Positions 9,317-17,555 are shown, counted from the stretch's first letter. The stretch: DNA of 41,818 nucleotides from Gammaproteobacteria bacterium (GCA_021647705.1 JAKIUF010000040.1:1-41818); one strand, 5' to 3'. Notes: generated from the sequence alone by a model not told the origin. Numbers and translations are program-made.

Positions 9317-9917
9317 GTCGGAGCCACTACAACATAACCTTCCACTGTACTGGAACGCTTACCCGGGGGGCTGGATTCCGACTAAAGGCATACGGATAAC
9401 CCACATACCAGTGTTTTTCTAGTCATTAACACCTAAAACGCTAGCGTCACGAGCATAGCTTTCCTATTTTGCATCGCAATTTCGCTTTTTTCGGATCATT
9501 CTATTTTCTAGTCATCATTTTCAGCCTGTATTTGCTCGTTTTTCAATCACGGTTATAATACAGGGTATGAGCTTTACTCTTTTGCTGATTTTTCAATGAA
9601 TCAAGTTGTTTCTCCGCACGTCAGGGAATGTTGTGCGCACAGCAGGAATTGCAGTTTCAGTTGATGTACTTATTGTCATTATCTGAAATTGGTTTCTGTT
9701 ACATAACTCTACAGGCCTTGAATGCAGCTCTTTATCAACAAAATACCGTTGTATTACCTATGTGCAAGGCACAGATTAAATCTGTGAAGTATTTTTCTTC
9801 TAACTAATTGAGCTTATTTGAATCAATATACAGGCCACCAGTGGTCAAGATAGTCCATTAACCCGCCGTTAGGTAAGCCATTAACGTTTTTTCGCCAAAT
9901 CGTTGATTAGGAGATTT
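9317..9917. other. 600-base intergenic region with one promoter-like site
   Basis: No gene is visible here. It holds a diverged short hairpin repeat (about 9370-9420), the 16-base match to repeat copy A near 9430 and a good sigma-70-like site at 9532-9559. The site lies about 350 bases before the next gene, which would give a long 5' leader or an unannotated small RNA; I cannot tell which. Confidence 0.5.
9532..9559 (+). promoter_or_regulatory. Candidate sigma-70 promoter
   Basis: TTGCTC (9532-9537) is followed after 16 bases by a perfect TATAAT (9554-9559). The nearest gene downstream starts at 9918, so the transcript would have a leader of about 350 bases. Support is from consensus match only. 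Confidence 0.4.
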
Positions 9918-10373
9918 ATGAAACAACACAATATGTCCAAGTGTGCGATAAAAATACCTTTTACCCTGTGTTCCTTTACCTGGGTTATCGCCAGCCTGTT
10001 TTTTATGTTTGCTGCCAGCCCCACGTTGGCTACAGATGATGATTATCTAAGTGCGCTGGAAAATGAAACGGGCAATAGTGTGCCGTCCAAAAAAGTATCA
10101 GCGGCTGACAACTACCTGGATGCATTATCCACAGAGGCAGAAGCTAGCGCCCATGTGCCAGCTAACACAGACAATACCAAGCCTTCGAAAGAACAGCTTG
10201 CATTGGAAAAACTCCTGCAAAAAGAAAAGCCCACGACTTTCAAATACTACAAAAAACTCAATCGTTGGGACAAGGCAACGGTAGTCGATCTTTACCGCAC
10301 TGACAATGTGGATACATCCACGAAGTTTGACCATCTGCGGAAAAAAATTCTGGACCTGTATTTTAAACGATAA
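9918..10373 (+). CDS. Exported small protein with DxYLxAL repeats
   Basis: The 151-residue protein starts at the ATG 9918, which has TAGGAGA 6 bases upstream; a TTG five codons earlier lies over that ribosome binding site and is unlikely. A hydrophobic segment (about residues 10-35, ending PTLAT) looks like a signal peptide. After it come two similar acidic motifs, DDDYLSALENE and DNYLDALSTEAE, then a Lys-rich C-terminus. I do not recognise the family. It is followed after 89 bases by a secreted rhodanese on the same strand, so the two may be co-transcribed and work together in the periplasm; that is inference. Confidence 0.75.
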   Translation: MKQHNMSKCAIKIPFTLCSFTWVIASLFFMFAASPTLATDDDYLSALENETGNSVPSKKVSAADNYLDALSTEAEASAHVPANTDNTKPSKEQLALEKLLQKEKPTTFKYYKKLNRWDKATVVDLYRTDNVDTSTKFDHLRKKILDLYFKR

Positions 10374-10462
10374 TTTGTAACAGCCTGCTTTTCAGCAACC
10401 CGTTTAAAACGATAAAAAAACACTTGCGCCCCTTTTAATATTACCGCCACGAGAAATACACC

Positions 10463-11179
10463 ATGAAATATACTTGCTCAGCCTTGCCCACCTCTGTTGT
10501 GATGGCCATCGTTATTCTGCTGATGTCGACTAACACTCTAGCGCTGGAAGTCAAAATTACACAGGATATGGCCTCCATGCCCGTACACCATGGTGATGAC
10601 TTTATTAATATTCAGCGTATCCAGGATCAGGATAATGTGCTTACGGGGGGGTATACAAAAACCTCACGTAAATGCCCGCCATTTTGTATTCAACCGTTGC
10701 ATGTAGCTCCTGGTGTTATTACTGTGGCCGAACTGGAGCTGTTGGAATTTATCGATAAAAAATTGGAAATGGGCAGCGGCATTCTTATCGATGCGCGCAC
10801 TCCGGCATGGTATCAAAAAGCCACCATCCCGGGTTCCATCAATATTCCTTTTACTCATTTTGATCCGGAAAAATCAGTGGCGACACTGGCTGATGTGTTG
10901 CTGAAATTGAATGTCCATAAAAAAGGTACGAGCGGTGGCTCCTTTATGGATAGCATCCATAATTTTTTTAGTGGCGATGCCAATGCCGCAGATAATCCTT
11001 GGGATTTTTCACAGGCTAAAGAGATATTATTGTATTGCAACGGCATTTGGTGTGGTCAATCACCGCTCGCGATTAAAAACCTGCTCTCTTTAGGTTATCC
11101 GCCTGAAAAAATTTATTACTATCGTGGTGGTATGCAGGCTTGGCAATCATTGGGACTGACGATAGTTGTTCCGAAGTAA
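10463..11179 (+). CDS. Exported rhodanese-domain protein
   Basis: A signal peptide (residues 1-28, ending TLALE) precedes a 210-residue mature protein. A CPPFC motif at about 72-76 is followed by a rhodanese domain: ILIDARTPAWYQKATIPGSINIP (about 109-131) and the active-site region LLYCNGIWCGQSP near 192-204, then YYYRGGMQAWQSLGLTI. The loop contains two Cys (CNGIWC) and has the second where rhodaneses usually carry Arg or Lys. The usual role would be sulfur transfer or thiol chemistry, here in the periplasm. Four Cys in two pairs could instead support disulfide chemistry. The upstream gene at 9918 is a likely operon partner. Domain call firm, substrate unknown. Confidence 0.88.
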   Translation: MKYTCSALPTSVVMAIVILLMSTNTLALEVKITQDMASMPVHHGDDFINIQRIQDQDNVLTGGYTKTSRKCPPFCIQPLHVAPGVITVAELELLEFIDKKLEMGSGILIDARTPAWYQKATIPGSINIPFTHFDPEKSVATLADVLLKLNVHKKGTSGGSFMDSIHNFFSGDANAADNPWDFSQAKEILLYCNGIWCGQSPLAIKNLLSLGYPPEKIYYYRGGMQAWQSLGLTIVVPK

Positions 11180-11191
11180 TCCTTCATAGTA

Positions 11192-12124
11192 TTAGCGCTT
11201 GAACCATTCAAGTGGATTGAAGTTATTTTGGTAAGGCACCCGCCGAGCATCGAGGCGTTTTTGTTTGATGAGGTGCAGGTAATTTTGCATCTGGTGCTGG
11301 TGCAGGTTTTCCTCGCTGGGCTGTTCGCTGAGGAAACTTGTCGTTCGCCTCAGACTGCCCCATTCACTTAGCCGGGCATAGTCTTTTCCTTTCAATAGCA
11401 GAATTTCCTGACCTAGAGGCCAGTAAATATCAGCGCTCTCTCCTAGTTGTCGCCAGTCCCCTGTGAGATCGAGAAAGGGAACTAGCGGTACAACATCTTT
11501 GGGCATGACGACACGGGTGATGTTCAAATGTTGATAGGCGGTGGCACCGGCGGTATTGGTCAGCTTGGGTTGGCCGAAGGTGATCACACGCATAACCGGG
11601 AATGAGGCGGCATCAAGGTGCATGGCCAGCGCCAGTGCTACGGCACCTCCCAGACTATGGCCAGTGGTCTCGATGCGGTAGTTGGGTTTGAGGTGAGGTT
11701 TGACTGCATGATAAATACCTTCAGCAGACCGGGCAAAGCCATGATGCAAGCGTACACCGGTATGTTTATCGGCAACCAGTTGCATATTCAGGTTGACCAG
11801 CACATTTTCCACATTGGCCGTACCCCGCACAGCAATACGTTGTGTTTTGGTATCGTCGTTAGTGGCCAGGAAGTAGAAGACCTCTACTTCCGGGATGCGG
11901 CCATAGTGGGTGAGGGTATAACCCTGGGCAGAAGTTGTCTGGCGAATAGCGGGTTCTGTCTGATAGGCGGCATTGGCCATGTGTGCAAATGAGAGGAGTT
12001 CGGCAAATATTTTATCTGCCCGTGGCTCGTTGGCCTGTGTGGATGTGGTGACAAACAGGGCCAGTAGACACAGCCAGACCATTGAGCGAGTGGGGAATAA
12101 AGCATGAAAGATGGTGTTTGGCAT
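11192..12124 (-). CDS. Exported class 3 lipase
   Basis: The 310-residue protein has a signal peptide (about 1-31, ending STQA) and a Lipase_3 alpha/beta-hydrolase fold. It shows VRGTANVENVLVNL (oxyanion strand), LHHGFARSAEGIY, the nucleophile elbow TGHSLGGAVA, FGQPKLTN and MPKDVVPLVP, where the conserved catalytic Asp belongs. It should hydrolyse ester bonds of acylglycerols or related lipids outside the cytoplasm. No clear ribosome binding site precedes the ATG. The gene starts only 19 bases after the end of the Y1 transposase gene on the same strand, so insertion of that element may have separated it from its original promoter. Confidence 0.88.
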   Translation of the reverse strand: MPNTIFHALFPTRSMVWLCLLALFVTTSTQANEPRADKIFAELLSFAHMANAAYQTEPAIRQTTSAQGYTLTHYGRIPEVEVFYFLATNDDTKTQRIAVRGTANVENVLVNLNMQLVADKHTGVRLHHGFARSAEGIYHAVKPHLKPNYRIETTGHSLGGAVALALAMHLDAASFPVMRVITFGQPKLTNTAGATAYQHLNITRVVMPKDVVPLVPFLDLTGDWRQLGESADIYWPLGQEILLLKGKDYARLSEWGSLRRTTSFLSEQPSEENLHQHQMQNYLHLIKQKRLDARRVPYQNNFNPLEWFKR

Positions 12125-12143
12125 AAAGGTAAGAGGGTCAAGC

Positions 12144-13118
12144 CTATTTAATAAAACCTAAGATCTTTATTATCATATCAATCTTCCTGGAAAAATCATT
12201 ATCCTTCAGCTCATTTTTTATATCTCTAATAGCAGGAGATACACTCCCAACATGATTTAAACCAAATGCTTTCGCAATCACATTTAGCGAAATATCACCA
12301 TATTGTTGACATAGGTAAATTGCTATTTTTCGTGGCAGGTTGGTCGTCTGGCGACCCGCTTTTCGCACTTTTATGGTACTTGTTTTAACTTTATGCACTT
12401 TTGCGACAGCTTCAACAATATCGTCAATCCCTGGGCGTTCAGATAATATCTGAGCTAGCTCAACGTTGACTTTTAGCTTATTTTTTTGCGTGGCGAGCGC
12501 CTCTTTGAATATTTTATCGCCAATGACTGAAGTCATATTGCCTTTATTATAAAATGAAAGGGTCTCTTCATCAGTTCCCTGTTCAACAAAGGCTTTATAG
12601 CCAACATACTTCTGCTTATTCCCAAGCATTTCATAAGTTTTTTCCCGATAAAGCCAAGAGCTGGCTTTTGCTTGATTAATATAGGCAGGATAACTCGACC
12701 ACTGATACAGTTCTAAGCCTGCTGCCATTGGGCGCTTTGTATCAACAGGATTGCGATGGATATAACGACTCAGTTGCAGCAAATAAGAATCTCTATCGAC
12801 TAAAATAGCCTTATAACGTCCCCTGAACAACGGACCGTCAGTTTCTTTAAGTCGGTTATATCGCTGAGTGTACACCCCGTTAATATGGCGCATGATACGG
12901 TCGAGGTTCGCTCTAGGGGTTTCTATCAACAGATGATAATGATTTCCCATTAAGCAGTATGCATGAATAATGGCATCAAACCGACCATGAGCCTCTTCTA
13001 CCGTTTGGAGAAATGCAAGATAGTATTCATCGTTATGGAAAATCGTTTTCCTATTTCTACCACGACTCATGACATGGTAAAAGGCGTTCTCGTATTGGAT
13101 TCGTTGAGGTCTTGGCAT
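12144..13118 (-). CDS. Y1 (IS200-like/RAYT) transposase with DnaA-like C-terminal domain
   Basis: This 324-residue protein starts with the fold signature of single-strand DNA transposases: NAFYHVMSRGRNR, then the HUH motif in MGNHYHLLIETP, RIMRHINGVYTQRYN and GPLFRGRYKAILV. The C-terminal part (about 225-320) resembles DnaA domain IV (PRKIAIYLCQQYGDISLNVI, then AKAFGL), a known fusion in this family and probably a DNA-binding module. The frame is intact. It sits between the lipase gene and a half attC site, at the far end of the integron cassette array. Such proteins mobilise or maintain hairpin repeats; a link to the repeats in this window is inference. Confidence 0.88.
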   Translation of the reverse strand: MPRPQRIQYENAFYHVMSRGRNRKTIFHNDEYYLAFLQTVEEAHGRFDAIIHAYCLMGNHYHLLIETPRANLDRIMRHINGVYTQRYNRLKETDGPLFRGRYKAILVDRDSYLLQLSRYIHRNPVDTKRPMAAGLELYQWSSYPAYINQAKASSWLYREKTYEMLGNKQKYVGYKAFVEQGTDEETLSFYNKGNMTSVIGDKIFKEALATQKNKLKVNVELAQILSERPGIDDIVEAVAKVHKVKTSTIKVRKAGRQTTNLPRKIAIYLCQQYGDISLNVIAKAFGLNHVGSVSPAIRDIKNELKDNDFSRKIDMIIKILGFIK

Positions 13119-13170
13119 TAGCGCAGCATAAATGTAATTTTGTTATTATACAATACGCATGACCCCTTTT

Positions 13171-13204
13171 CTTCAGCCGCGCGACTTATCCTTGTTTGTT
13201 AGCC
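13171..13204 (-). other. Truncated attC site (5' half only)
   Basis: On the minus strand, GGCTAAC (13204-13198) resembles an attC R'' box and contains the TAA stop of the GNAT gene, exactly as in the complete attC upstream. It is followed by a 5-base spacer and an L''-like stretch (AGGATAAGTCGCGCGGC). No matching L' or GTTRRRY R' box follows before the Y1 transposase gene at 13118, so the 3' half seems lost. Confidence 0.5.
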
Positions 13205-13702
13205 CTTTGTATTGAAAGCTTCATGATACGCCACTTCTCCCTGTGGTATTTCAGAGGTGTAGCATAGAGCTTGAAAATATTCTGGAGGAACCCCAGGAAA
13301 AACAAGATTGGGCTCAACTTTAAAACCAAAACGACCGTAATAGCTGGGATCACCAAGTACGACACACCCGGATGCCCCTTTATTTTTCAATTCCGATAAT
13401 GCCTGCTCCATAAGTTGAGAACCTATGCCTTGTCTTTGCTGCTTGGGTAACACTGAAATTGGGCCAAGTCCGAACCATCCATTACTGCCACCTGATATGG
13501 AAACGGGAGATATTGCAACATGGCCAATTATTGCGCCGTCAGCTTCTGCTACTAATGAGATTGTTAGGGCATTGGCTTTTTGCAATGCGGTAACGATAAA
13601 GTGCTCTATATGACTACTGTGAGGCGCTTCTTTAAAAGCTTCTTCAGTTAATGCGCTGATAGCAGATGCGTCTGCGGGTAATTCGCTTCGTATGTCGATA
13701 AT
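13199..13702 (-). CDS. GNAT acetyltransferase (YhbS-like), integron cassette 2, probable ATT start
   Basis: The full GNAT protein is 167 residues (same as E. coli YhbS) if read from the ATT at 13702-13700: IIDIRSELPADASAISALTE, then EAFKEAPHSSHIEHFI, and on to GWFGLGPISVLPKQQRQGIG (acetyl-CoA loop), VVLGDPSYYGRFGF and VAYHEAF. No ATG or GTG, and no TTG before 13585, lies between the upstream in-frame TAG and this N-terminus. An AAGGAAGGAG ribosome binding site lies 4 bases before the ATT, or 7 before the next ATC. A TTG start at 13585 would delete the first strand and helix. The gene fills an integron cassette whose attC begins at its stop codon. Substrate unknown. Confidence 0.8.
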   Translation of the reverse strand: MIDIRSELPADASAISALTEEAFKEAPHSSHIEHFIVTALQKANALTISLVAEADGAIIGHVAISPVSISGGSNGWFGLGPISVLPKQQRQGIGSQLMEQALSELKNKGASGCVVLGDPSYYGRFGFKVEPNLVFPGVPPEYFQALCYTSEIPQGEVAYHEAFNTKG

Positions 13703-13721
13703 AGGTCTCCTTCCTTTGAGG

Positions 13722-13834
13722 GGCTAACGTCGGCAATGAGCGGCATTTTACAGCGTTGTTTCTCTTGTGCTAGTCTTTTTTAGCACAAGAGAAACAACGC
13801 TGTAAAATGTCCGACTCTATTGCTCTTGTTAGGC
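13722..13834 (-). other. Integron attC recombination site (complete, 113 bp)
   Basis: On the minus strand it runs from R'' GCCTAAC (13834-13828, perfect RYYYAAC) to R' GTTAGCC (13728-13722, one mismatch to GTTRRRY). Five-base spacers separate R from L boxes on both sides, and L'' (CAATAGAGTCGG) pairs with L' leaving two extrahelical bases, as attC sites do. Between them is a perfect 29-bp stem (13744-13772 with 13781-13809) and an 8-base loop. The TAA stop of the upstream gene lies in the R'' box. It marks the end of cassette 1 and the start of cassette 2. Confidence 0.85.
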
Positions 13835-14425
13835 TTTTATATTGAATAAGTCCAGTAGTTCATTTTTCTTTGTTCGTACAATCCCTGTTTGAAGAAAAAC
13901 CACAAAGTCTTCTTGATTACAACTAACCGATTCCGATTCTTTGACAGCAGTTTTGTCACTATTAACACGAAGAACTGTAAATTTTACAATTCCGTATTCT
14001 AATCTTTGTTTTTTAACTATCAATTCATTAATAATTTCTTCTTTGGGTACTGATTTCCCTTTGCTTTTAAATATCGTGAGTTCATTAGTTTTTGTTCTAA
14101 CTACTTCGGTATCTACGTAACCTGAGGAAGTCACTGAAGTAATTTGAATGCCTAAGAATGTTGATTTTAGAGCTTCATCCCAATTATCGTAGGCCAATTT
14201 TGTGTTATATATGACATCACCTTCGTGAAAGTCGTAAATGCGACCCTGCGTCCAGAATTTTAATGTTTTTCCAGATAAAGTTCTCGGCGTCAATTTTATA
14301 TCCAAAGCATCCTTAAACGACTCAGGCAATGCCATTTTCCAACCGGCTGCATAACCATCTATGAAATTTGCAATAAGTACGTAACTTCTGTCATCTTGTC
14401 TTGAAATAATATCCAACGTAGTCAC
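13829..14425 (-). CDS. Unknown protein, second gene of integron cassette 1
   Basis: A 198-residue protein with no signal peptide or membrane segment and no motif I recognise. It is rich in beta-prone stretches (YVLIANFIDGYAAGWKMALP, GIQITSVTSSGYVDTEVVRT, GIVKFTVLRV). It starts at a GTG only 12 bases after the stop of the BRCT-containing gene, with a weak ribosome binding site, so the two are likely co-translated. Its stop codon is part of the attC R'' box. The coding sequence is clearly more AT-rich than the host genes around it, which fits recent acquisition. Two-gene cassettes are uncommon and often hold partner proteins. Confidence 0.8.
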   Translation of the reverse strand: MTTLDIISRQDDRSYVLIANFIDGYAAGWKMALPESFKDALDIKLTPRTLSGKTLKFWTQGRIYDFHEGDVIYNTKLAYDNWDEALKSTFLGIQITSVTSSGYVDTEVVRTKTNELTIFKSKGKSVPKEEIINELIVKKQRLEYGIVKFTVLRVNSDKTAVKESESVSCNQEDFVVFLQTGIVRTKKNELLDLFNIKA

Positions 14426-14437
14426 CTATATGTTATT

Positions 14438-14947
14438 TTATGTTTCTTCTGGAATTTCACCAGTTTCGATTAAATTAAGAAATTGCTTTTCACTTAAAAC
14501 CACGGTTCCTTGGTGGCGTGACGTTTCTATTTTTTTTGGCCCCGCATTATATCCGCAGCATAAATAGTTTAAGTTTACTGTTACTGATGAACGAATGAAC
14601 ATATTTGCTGACTCGGCTATCTGTATTAATCTATCTTTATCAGGCTTTTTGAATCCAGTAAAACAAACCTCAGGAGAGCTTCCTTGATTAATTTTTCTCG
14701 CCAATCTATTCTTACTAGATTGAGAAAGTTGTGGTTTATTATCAATGTAAAACTGAAGGCGCTCTGGTGCGATTTCATTGTTTTCAATATCTTCGAGAAC
14801 TCTGTCCTTTCTAAAAGTTCGTATTCCATTGTCTTTCAAACATCGACCTTGAATATAATCGTCGGACTCGGAAATATTAGTTACTTCTCGAAAAGTAATA
14901 TTTCCTTTTGCATCTTGATATACAAATTTTTTATTTTTATTCGTCAA
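14438..14947 (-). CDS. WYL-like plus BRCT domain protein, first gene of integron cassette 1
   Basis: The 169-residue protein has two recognisable parts. Residues 8-53 (FVYQDAKGNITFREVT, then YIQGRCLKDNGIRTFRKDRV) resemble the small beta domain of WYL-type sensors. Residues 92-165 form a BRCT domain like that of NAD-dependent DNA ligase (EVCFTGFKKPDKDRLIQIAE, SSVTVNLNYLCCGYNAGPKK, VVLSEKQFLNLI). BRCT domains bind DNA ends or phosphopeptides; WYL-like domains often sense ligands, so a DNA-state sensor is plausible but unproven. It starts at a TTG with AAGGA 8 bases upstream, 26 bases inside the cassette, next to attI and therefore nearest the integron promoter. AT-rich relative to the chromosome. 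Confidence 0.82.
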   Translation of the reverse strand: MTNKNKKFVYQDAKGNITFREVTNISESDDYIQGRCLKDNGIRTFRKDRVLEDIENNEIAPERLQFYIDNKPQLSQSSKNRLARKINQGSSPEVCFTGFKKPDKDRLIQIAESANMFIRSSVTVNLNYLCCGYNAGPKKIETSRHQGTVVLSEKQFLNLIETGEIPEET

Positions 14948-14967
14948 AATTGAGATCCTTCAAAAAA

Positions 14968-15035
14968 GCCTAACAGTTAATGGCCACCTCCGAGGGGGAT
15001 AACCCCGCTCAAAAAATCACCAATTTATCCACCGG
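14968..15035 (-). other. Integron attI insertion site
   Basis: On the minus strand the sequence CTGTTAGGC contains a perfect GTTRRRY core (GTTAGGC, 14974-14968) at the junction between the integrase side and cassette 1. Cassette 1 begins at the TT of this core. The adjacent stretch toward the integrase would hold the integrase binding sites of attI; their exact limits cannot be seen. Position between intI and an oppositely oriented cassette array is canonical. Confidence 0.7.
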
Positions 15036-15054
15036 TTGTTTCCGGCCCCGTTAA

Positions 15055-15083
15055 ATTCTCCAGCAAACCTGTCAAATAATCAA
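15055..15083 (-). promoter_or_regulatory. Candidate cassette promoter Pc
   Basis: On the minus strand, TTGATT (15083-15078) with a 17-base spacer leads to GAGAAT (15060-15055). A perfect TTGACA (15075-15070) overlaps it but has only weak -10 choices (TAACGG after 16 bases). The site points into the cassette array from between intI and attI, where Pc is expected. The match is modest. No convincing LexA box is seen in this intergenic region. Confidence 0.3.
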
Positions 15084-15419
15084 CCACTTATCACGGTCTG
15101 ATTTTCACTATGGATAAACAGTATACAGCCCTCAGCTGGATATTGAGCGGGAAAATAAGACATTTTGGGGATATCACACAAAATATTTTTTATGTGTATT
15201 TGTTTGCTTTGTGTACACCCTGGGTTTTTAGACACTTAAAAAACCGATAACACTTAATAAGTTATATGATTTTCTGGGCGTTTACTTTTTACGGAATATC
15301 CCGACATGCCCAGGATATTGAATGTGGAAATACCCCAAAATGGGAAAATATTCCGCTTGCAATGACCATTTTTTGAAAATACTGTGTAAAATGCCAGCAT
15401 TATTAAAAGGAGTGTTGTC

Positions 15420-16406
15420 ATGGATTCGACGAGTTATTCTTCACCTTTTTTACGTTCGGTTTCGGATGCAATTCGTGTGCGCCATTACAGTCGAAAAACC
15501 GAAAAGGCTTATATCGGTTGGACTAAGCGCTTCATCTATTTTCACAACAAACGACACCCGCGTGAGATGGGGGCGCAGGAGGTGACGGCATTTTTGACGT
15601 ATTTGGCGGTTACGCGCAATGTGGCTCCGAGTACGCAGAATCAGGCTTTTAATGCGTTGATGTTTCTTTATCGTGCCGTGTTGGATCAGCCCATTGAGGG
15701 TTTGAAGGGCGTTGCCCGGGCCAAAACACGGCAAAAAATTCCGGTGGTGCTGACACGAGAGGAGGTGCAGGCGGTTTTGTTGGGGCTGGATGGTGTTCAT
15801 TGGCTGGCGGCTTGTTTGATGTATGGCTCCGGTTTACGACTGATGGAGTGTCTACGTTTGAGGGTAATGAATCTTGATTTTTTGCACCGCGCAATTTATG
15901 TACACAATGGCAAGGGTGGAAAAGACCGGGTGGTGACATTGTCTGACGAGCTGATCGTGCCTTTGCAGCGGCATCTGGAAAATCGACAGCGAACACATGG
16001 CAAGGATTTGGCTGCGGGTTTTGGCAGTGTTTATCTTCCGCATGCGCTGGCACGAAAATATCCCAATGCGCCAACGGAATGGGCGTGGCAGTACGTGTTT
16101 CCATCGGGCCGCCGTAGTGTTGATCCTCGATCCGGTGTGGAGCGACGGCATCATCTTGATGAGAAGACGATTCAGCGTGCGGTGAAACAGGCTATTCGCA
16201 AGGCGGGTATTCACAAGCCTGCCAGTTGTCATACATTACGTCATTCTTTTGCTACGCATTTATTGGAGCGGGGCATGGATATCCGAACGGTGCAGGAGCA
16301 GCTCGGCCACAAGGATGTGCGGACAACACAAATTTATACGCATGTGTTGAACCGAGGTGGAAATGCGGTGGTGAGCCCATTGGGGGCGGTGTTGTCAGGT
16401 GCTTGA
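15420..16406 (+). CDS. intI: Integron integrase IntI (tyrosine recombinase)
   Basis: The 328-residue protein has a core-binding domain (about 10-95) and a catalytic domain with Arg140, His271, Arg274, His297 and the nucleophile Tyr306 (in [10 protein letters not shown]). What separates it from XerC/XerD is the extra block at about 208-248 ([33 protein letters not shown]), the IntI-specific patch needed to bind folded attC hairpins. The start has AAAAGGAG about 8 bases upstream. The gene is divergent from the cassettes, as in typical integrons. All catalytic residues are present, so it should be active. It is chromosomal in context, with no transposon or plasmid genes next to it. Confidence 0.96.
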   Translation: MDSTSYSSPFLRSVSDAIRVRHYSRKTEKAYIGWTKRFIYFHNKRHPREMGAQEVTAFLTYLAVTRNVAPSTQNQAFNALMFLYRAVLDQPIEGLKGVARAKTRQKIPVVLTREEVQAVLLGLDGVHWLAACLMYGSGLRLMECLRLRVMNLDFLHRAIYVHNGKGGKDRVVTLSDELIVPLQRHLENRQRTHGKDLAAGFGSVYLPHALARKYPNAPTEWAWQYVFPSGRRSVDPRSGVERRHHLDEKTIQRAVKQAIRKAGIHKPASCHTLRHSFATHLLERGMDIRTVQEQLGHKDVRTTQIYTHVLNRGGNAVVSPLGAVLSGA

Positions 16407-16598
16407 CTGTTGTTGTACATGAAACGTTTCAGATTGGAATCAGCTTCAATATATTACCAGTCATTTTGCGCACCGGGTTTGGAGGGTGACATGTTTCATG
16501 TTGTTCAGGGTGATACAGTATAGACTCATTGCAGCAGGGGACTTATTCTCTTTAATGTGTGGCGTATGATGGTTCTGCTGGAGGTCAAACGATAAGTC

Positions 16599-17555
16599 AT
16601 GGAATTCAAGGACTATTACGAAATTATGGGCGTGGCACGCGATGCCACCCAGGATGAGATCAAGCGTGCCTATCGCAAGCTGGCGCGCAAGTACCACCCG
16701 GATGTCAGCAAGGAATCGGGCGCAGAAGAAAAATTCAAGGCCGTCGGTGAGGCTTATGAGGTACTCAAAGACCCGGAAAAACGCGCTGCTTACGATCAAC
16801 TGGGCAGTCAGTGGCAGCAGGGGCAGGATTTTAATCCGCCTCCAGACTGGGATGCCGGTTTTGAATTCAGCGGTGGCGGGTTTACGGGGGCTGATGCTGA
16901 AGATTTCAGCGATTTTTTTGAGTCCCTGTTTGGTGGTGCGCCGAGTGGTCATGCAGGCCATTATCGCACTCAGCGGGGGCGGGCAAAGATGCGCGGTGAA
17001 GACCGTCACGCAAAAATTCTCATTGATCTGGAAGATGCCATCGAGGGCCGCAATCGGCAGGTGACTCTACGCATTCCCGAGCTGACGAAAGACGGTCACG
17101 TTGTTGCCCGTGAGCGCACACTGAATGTGCGCATTTCGAAGGGCATCCATCCCGGCCAGCATATCCGCCTTGCTGGGCAGGGTGGGTTGGGTGGTAGTGG
17201 CGGTCCGGCGGGTGATCTTTATCTGGAAGTCGAGTTTAAACCCCATCGTTGGTATCGTGTGGAGGGTGCTGATCTGTATCTGGATTTGCCCGTGGCTCCC
17301 TGGGAGGCGGCCCTCGGTGCCAGCGTCAAGGTGCCTACACCGCAGGGGACGGTCGATCTCAAAATCCTGGAGGGATCATCATCGGGAAAGAAGATGCGTC
17401 TCAAGGGGCGCGGCATGTCCAGTAAGGCACCCGGCGATCTTTATGTGGTTTTACAGATCGTGTTGCCACCAGCAGACAGTGATGATGCCCGGCAACTTTA
17501 CCGGGAGATGCAGGAAAAACTGGCTTTTAACCCGCGCAAGCAGCTGGGGGTATGA
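16599..17555 (+). CDS. cbpA: Curved-DNA-binding co-chaperone CbpA (DnaJ family)
   Basis: A 318-residue type II J-protein. The J domain spans residues 1-70 with the HPD motif at 33-35, which stimulates DnaK ATPase. A short Gly/Phe-rich linker follows, then the two C-terminal substrate-binding domains ([20 protein letters not shown] onward, and [20 protein letters not shown]). There is no zinc finger, which separates it from DnaJ. It overlaps cbpM by four bases (ATGA), as is usual for this pair. CbpA also binds curved DNA in E. coli and acts in stationary phase. The strong pairing with cbpM makes CbpA the best name. Confidence 0.94.
   Translation: MEFKDYYEIMGVARDATQDEIKRAYRKLARKYHPDVSKESGAEEKFKAVGEAYEVLKDPEKRAAYDQLGSQWQQGQDFNPPPDWDAGFEFSGGGFTGADAEDFSDFFESLFGGAPSGHAGHYRTQRGRAKMRGEDRHAKILIDLEDAIEGRNRQVTLRIPELTKDGHVVARERTLNVRISKGIHPGQHIRLAGQGGLGGSGGPAGDLYLEVEFKPHRWYRVEGADLYLDLPVAPWEAALGASVKVPTPQGTVDLKILEGSSSGKKMRLKGRGMSSKAPGDLYVVLQIVLPPADSDDARQLYREMQEKLAFNPRKQLGV

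Noticed and set aside
13744-13809. 29-bp perfect hairpin read as a terminator or a CRISPR-like repeat
   Set aside because: The flanking R and L boxes with 5-base spacers and extrahelical bases show it is the variable stem of an integron attC site. No spacer-repeat series is present.
15111-15128. LexA (SOS) box upstream of intI
   Set aside because: ACAG half-sites occur, but no CTGT lies at the required distance; the match to CTGT-N8-ACAG is too poor.
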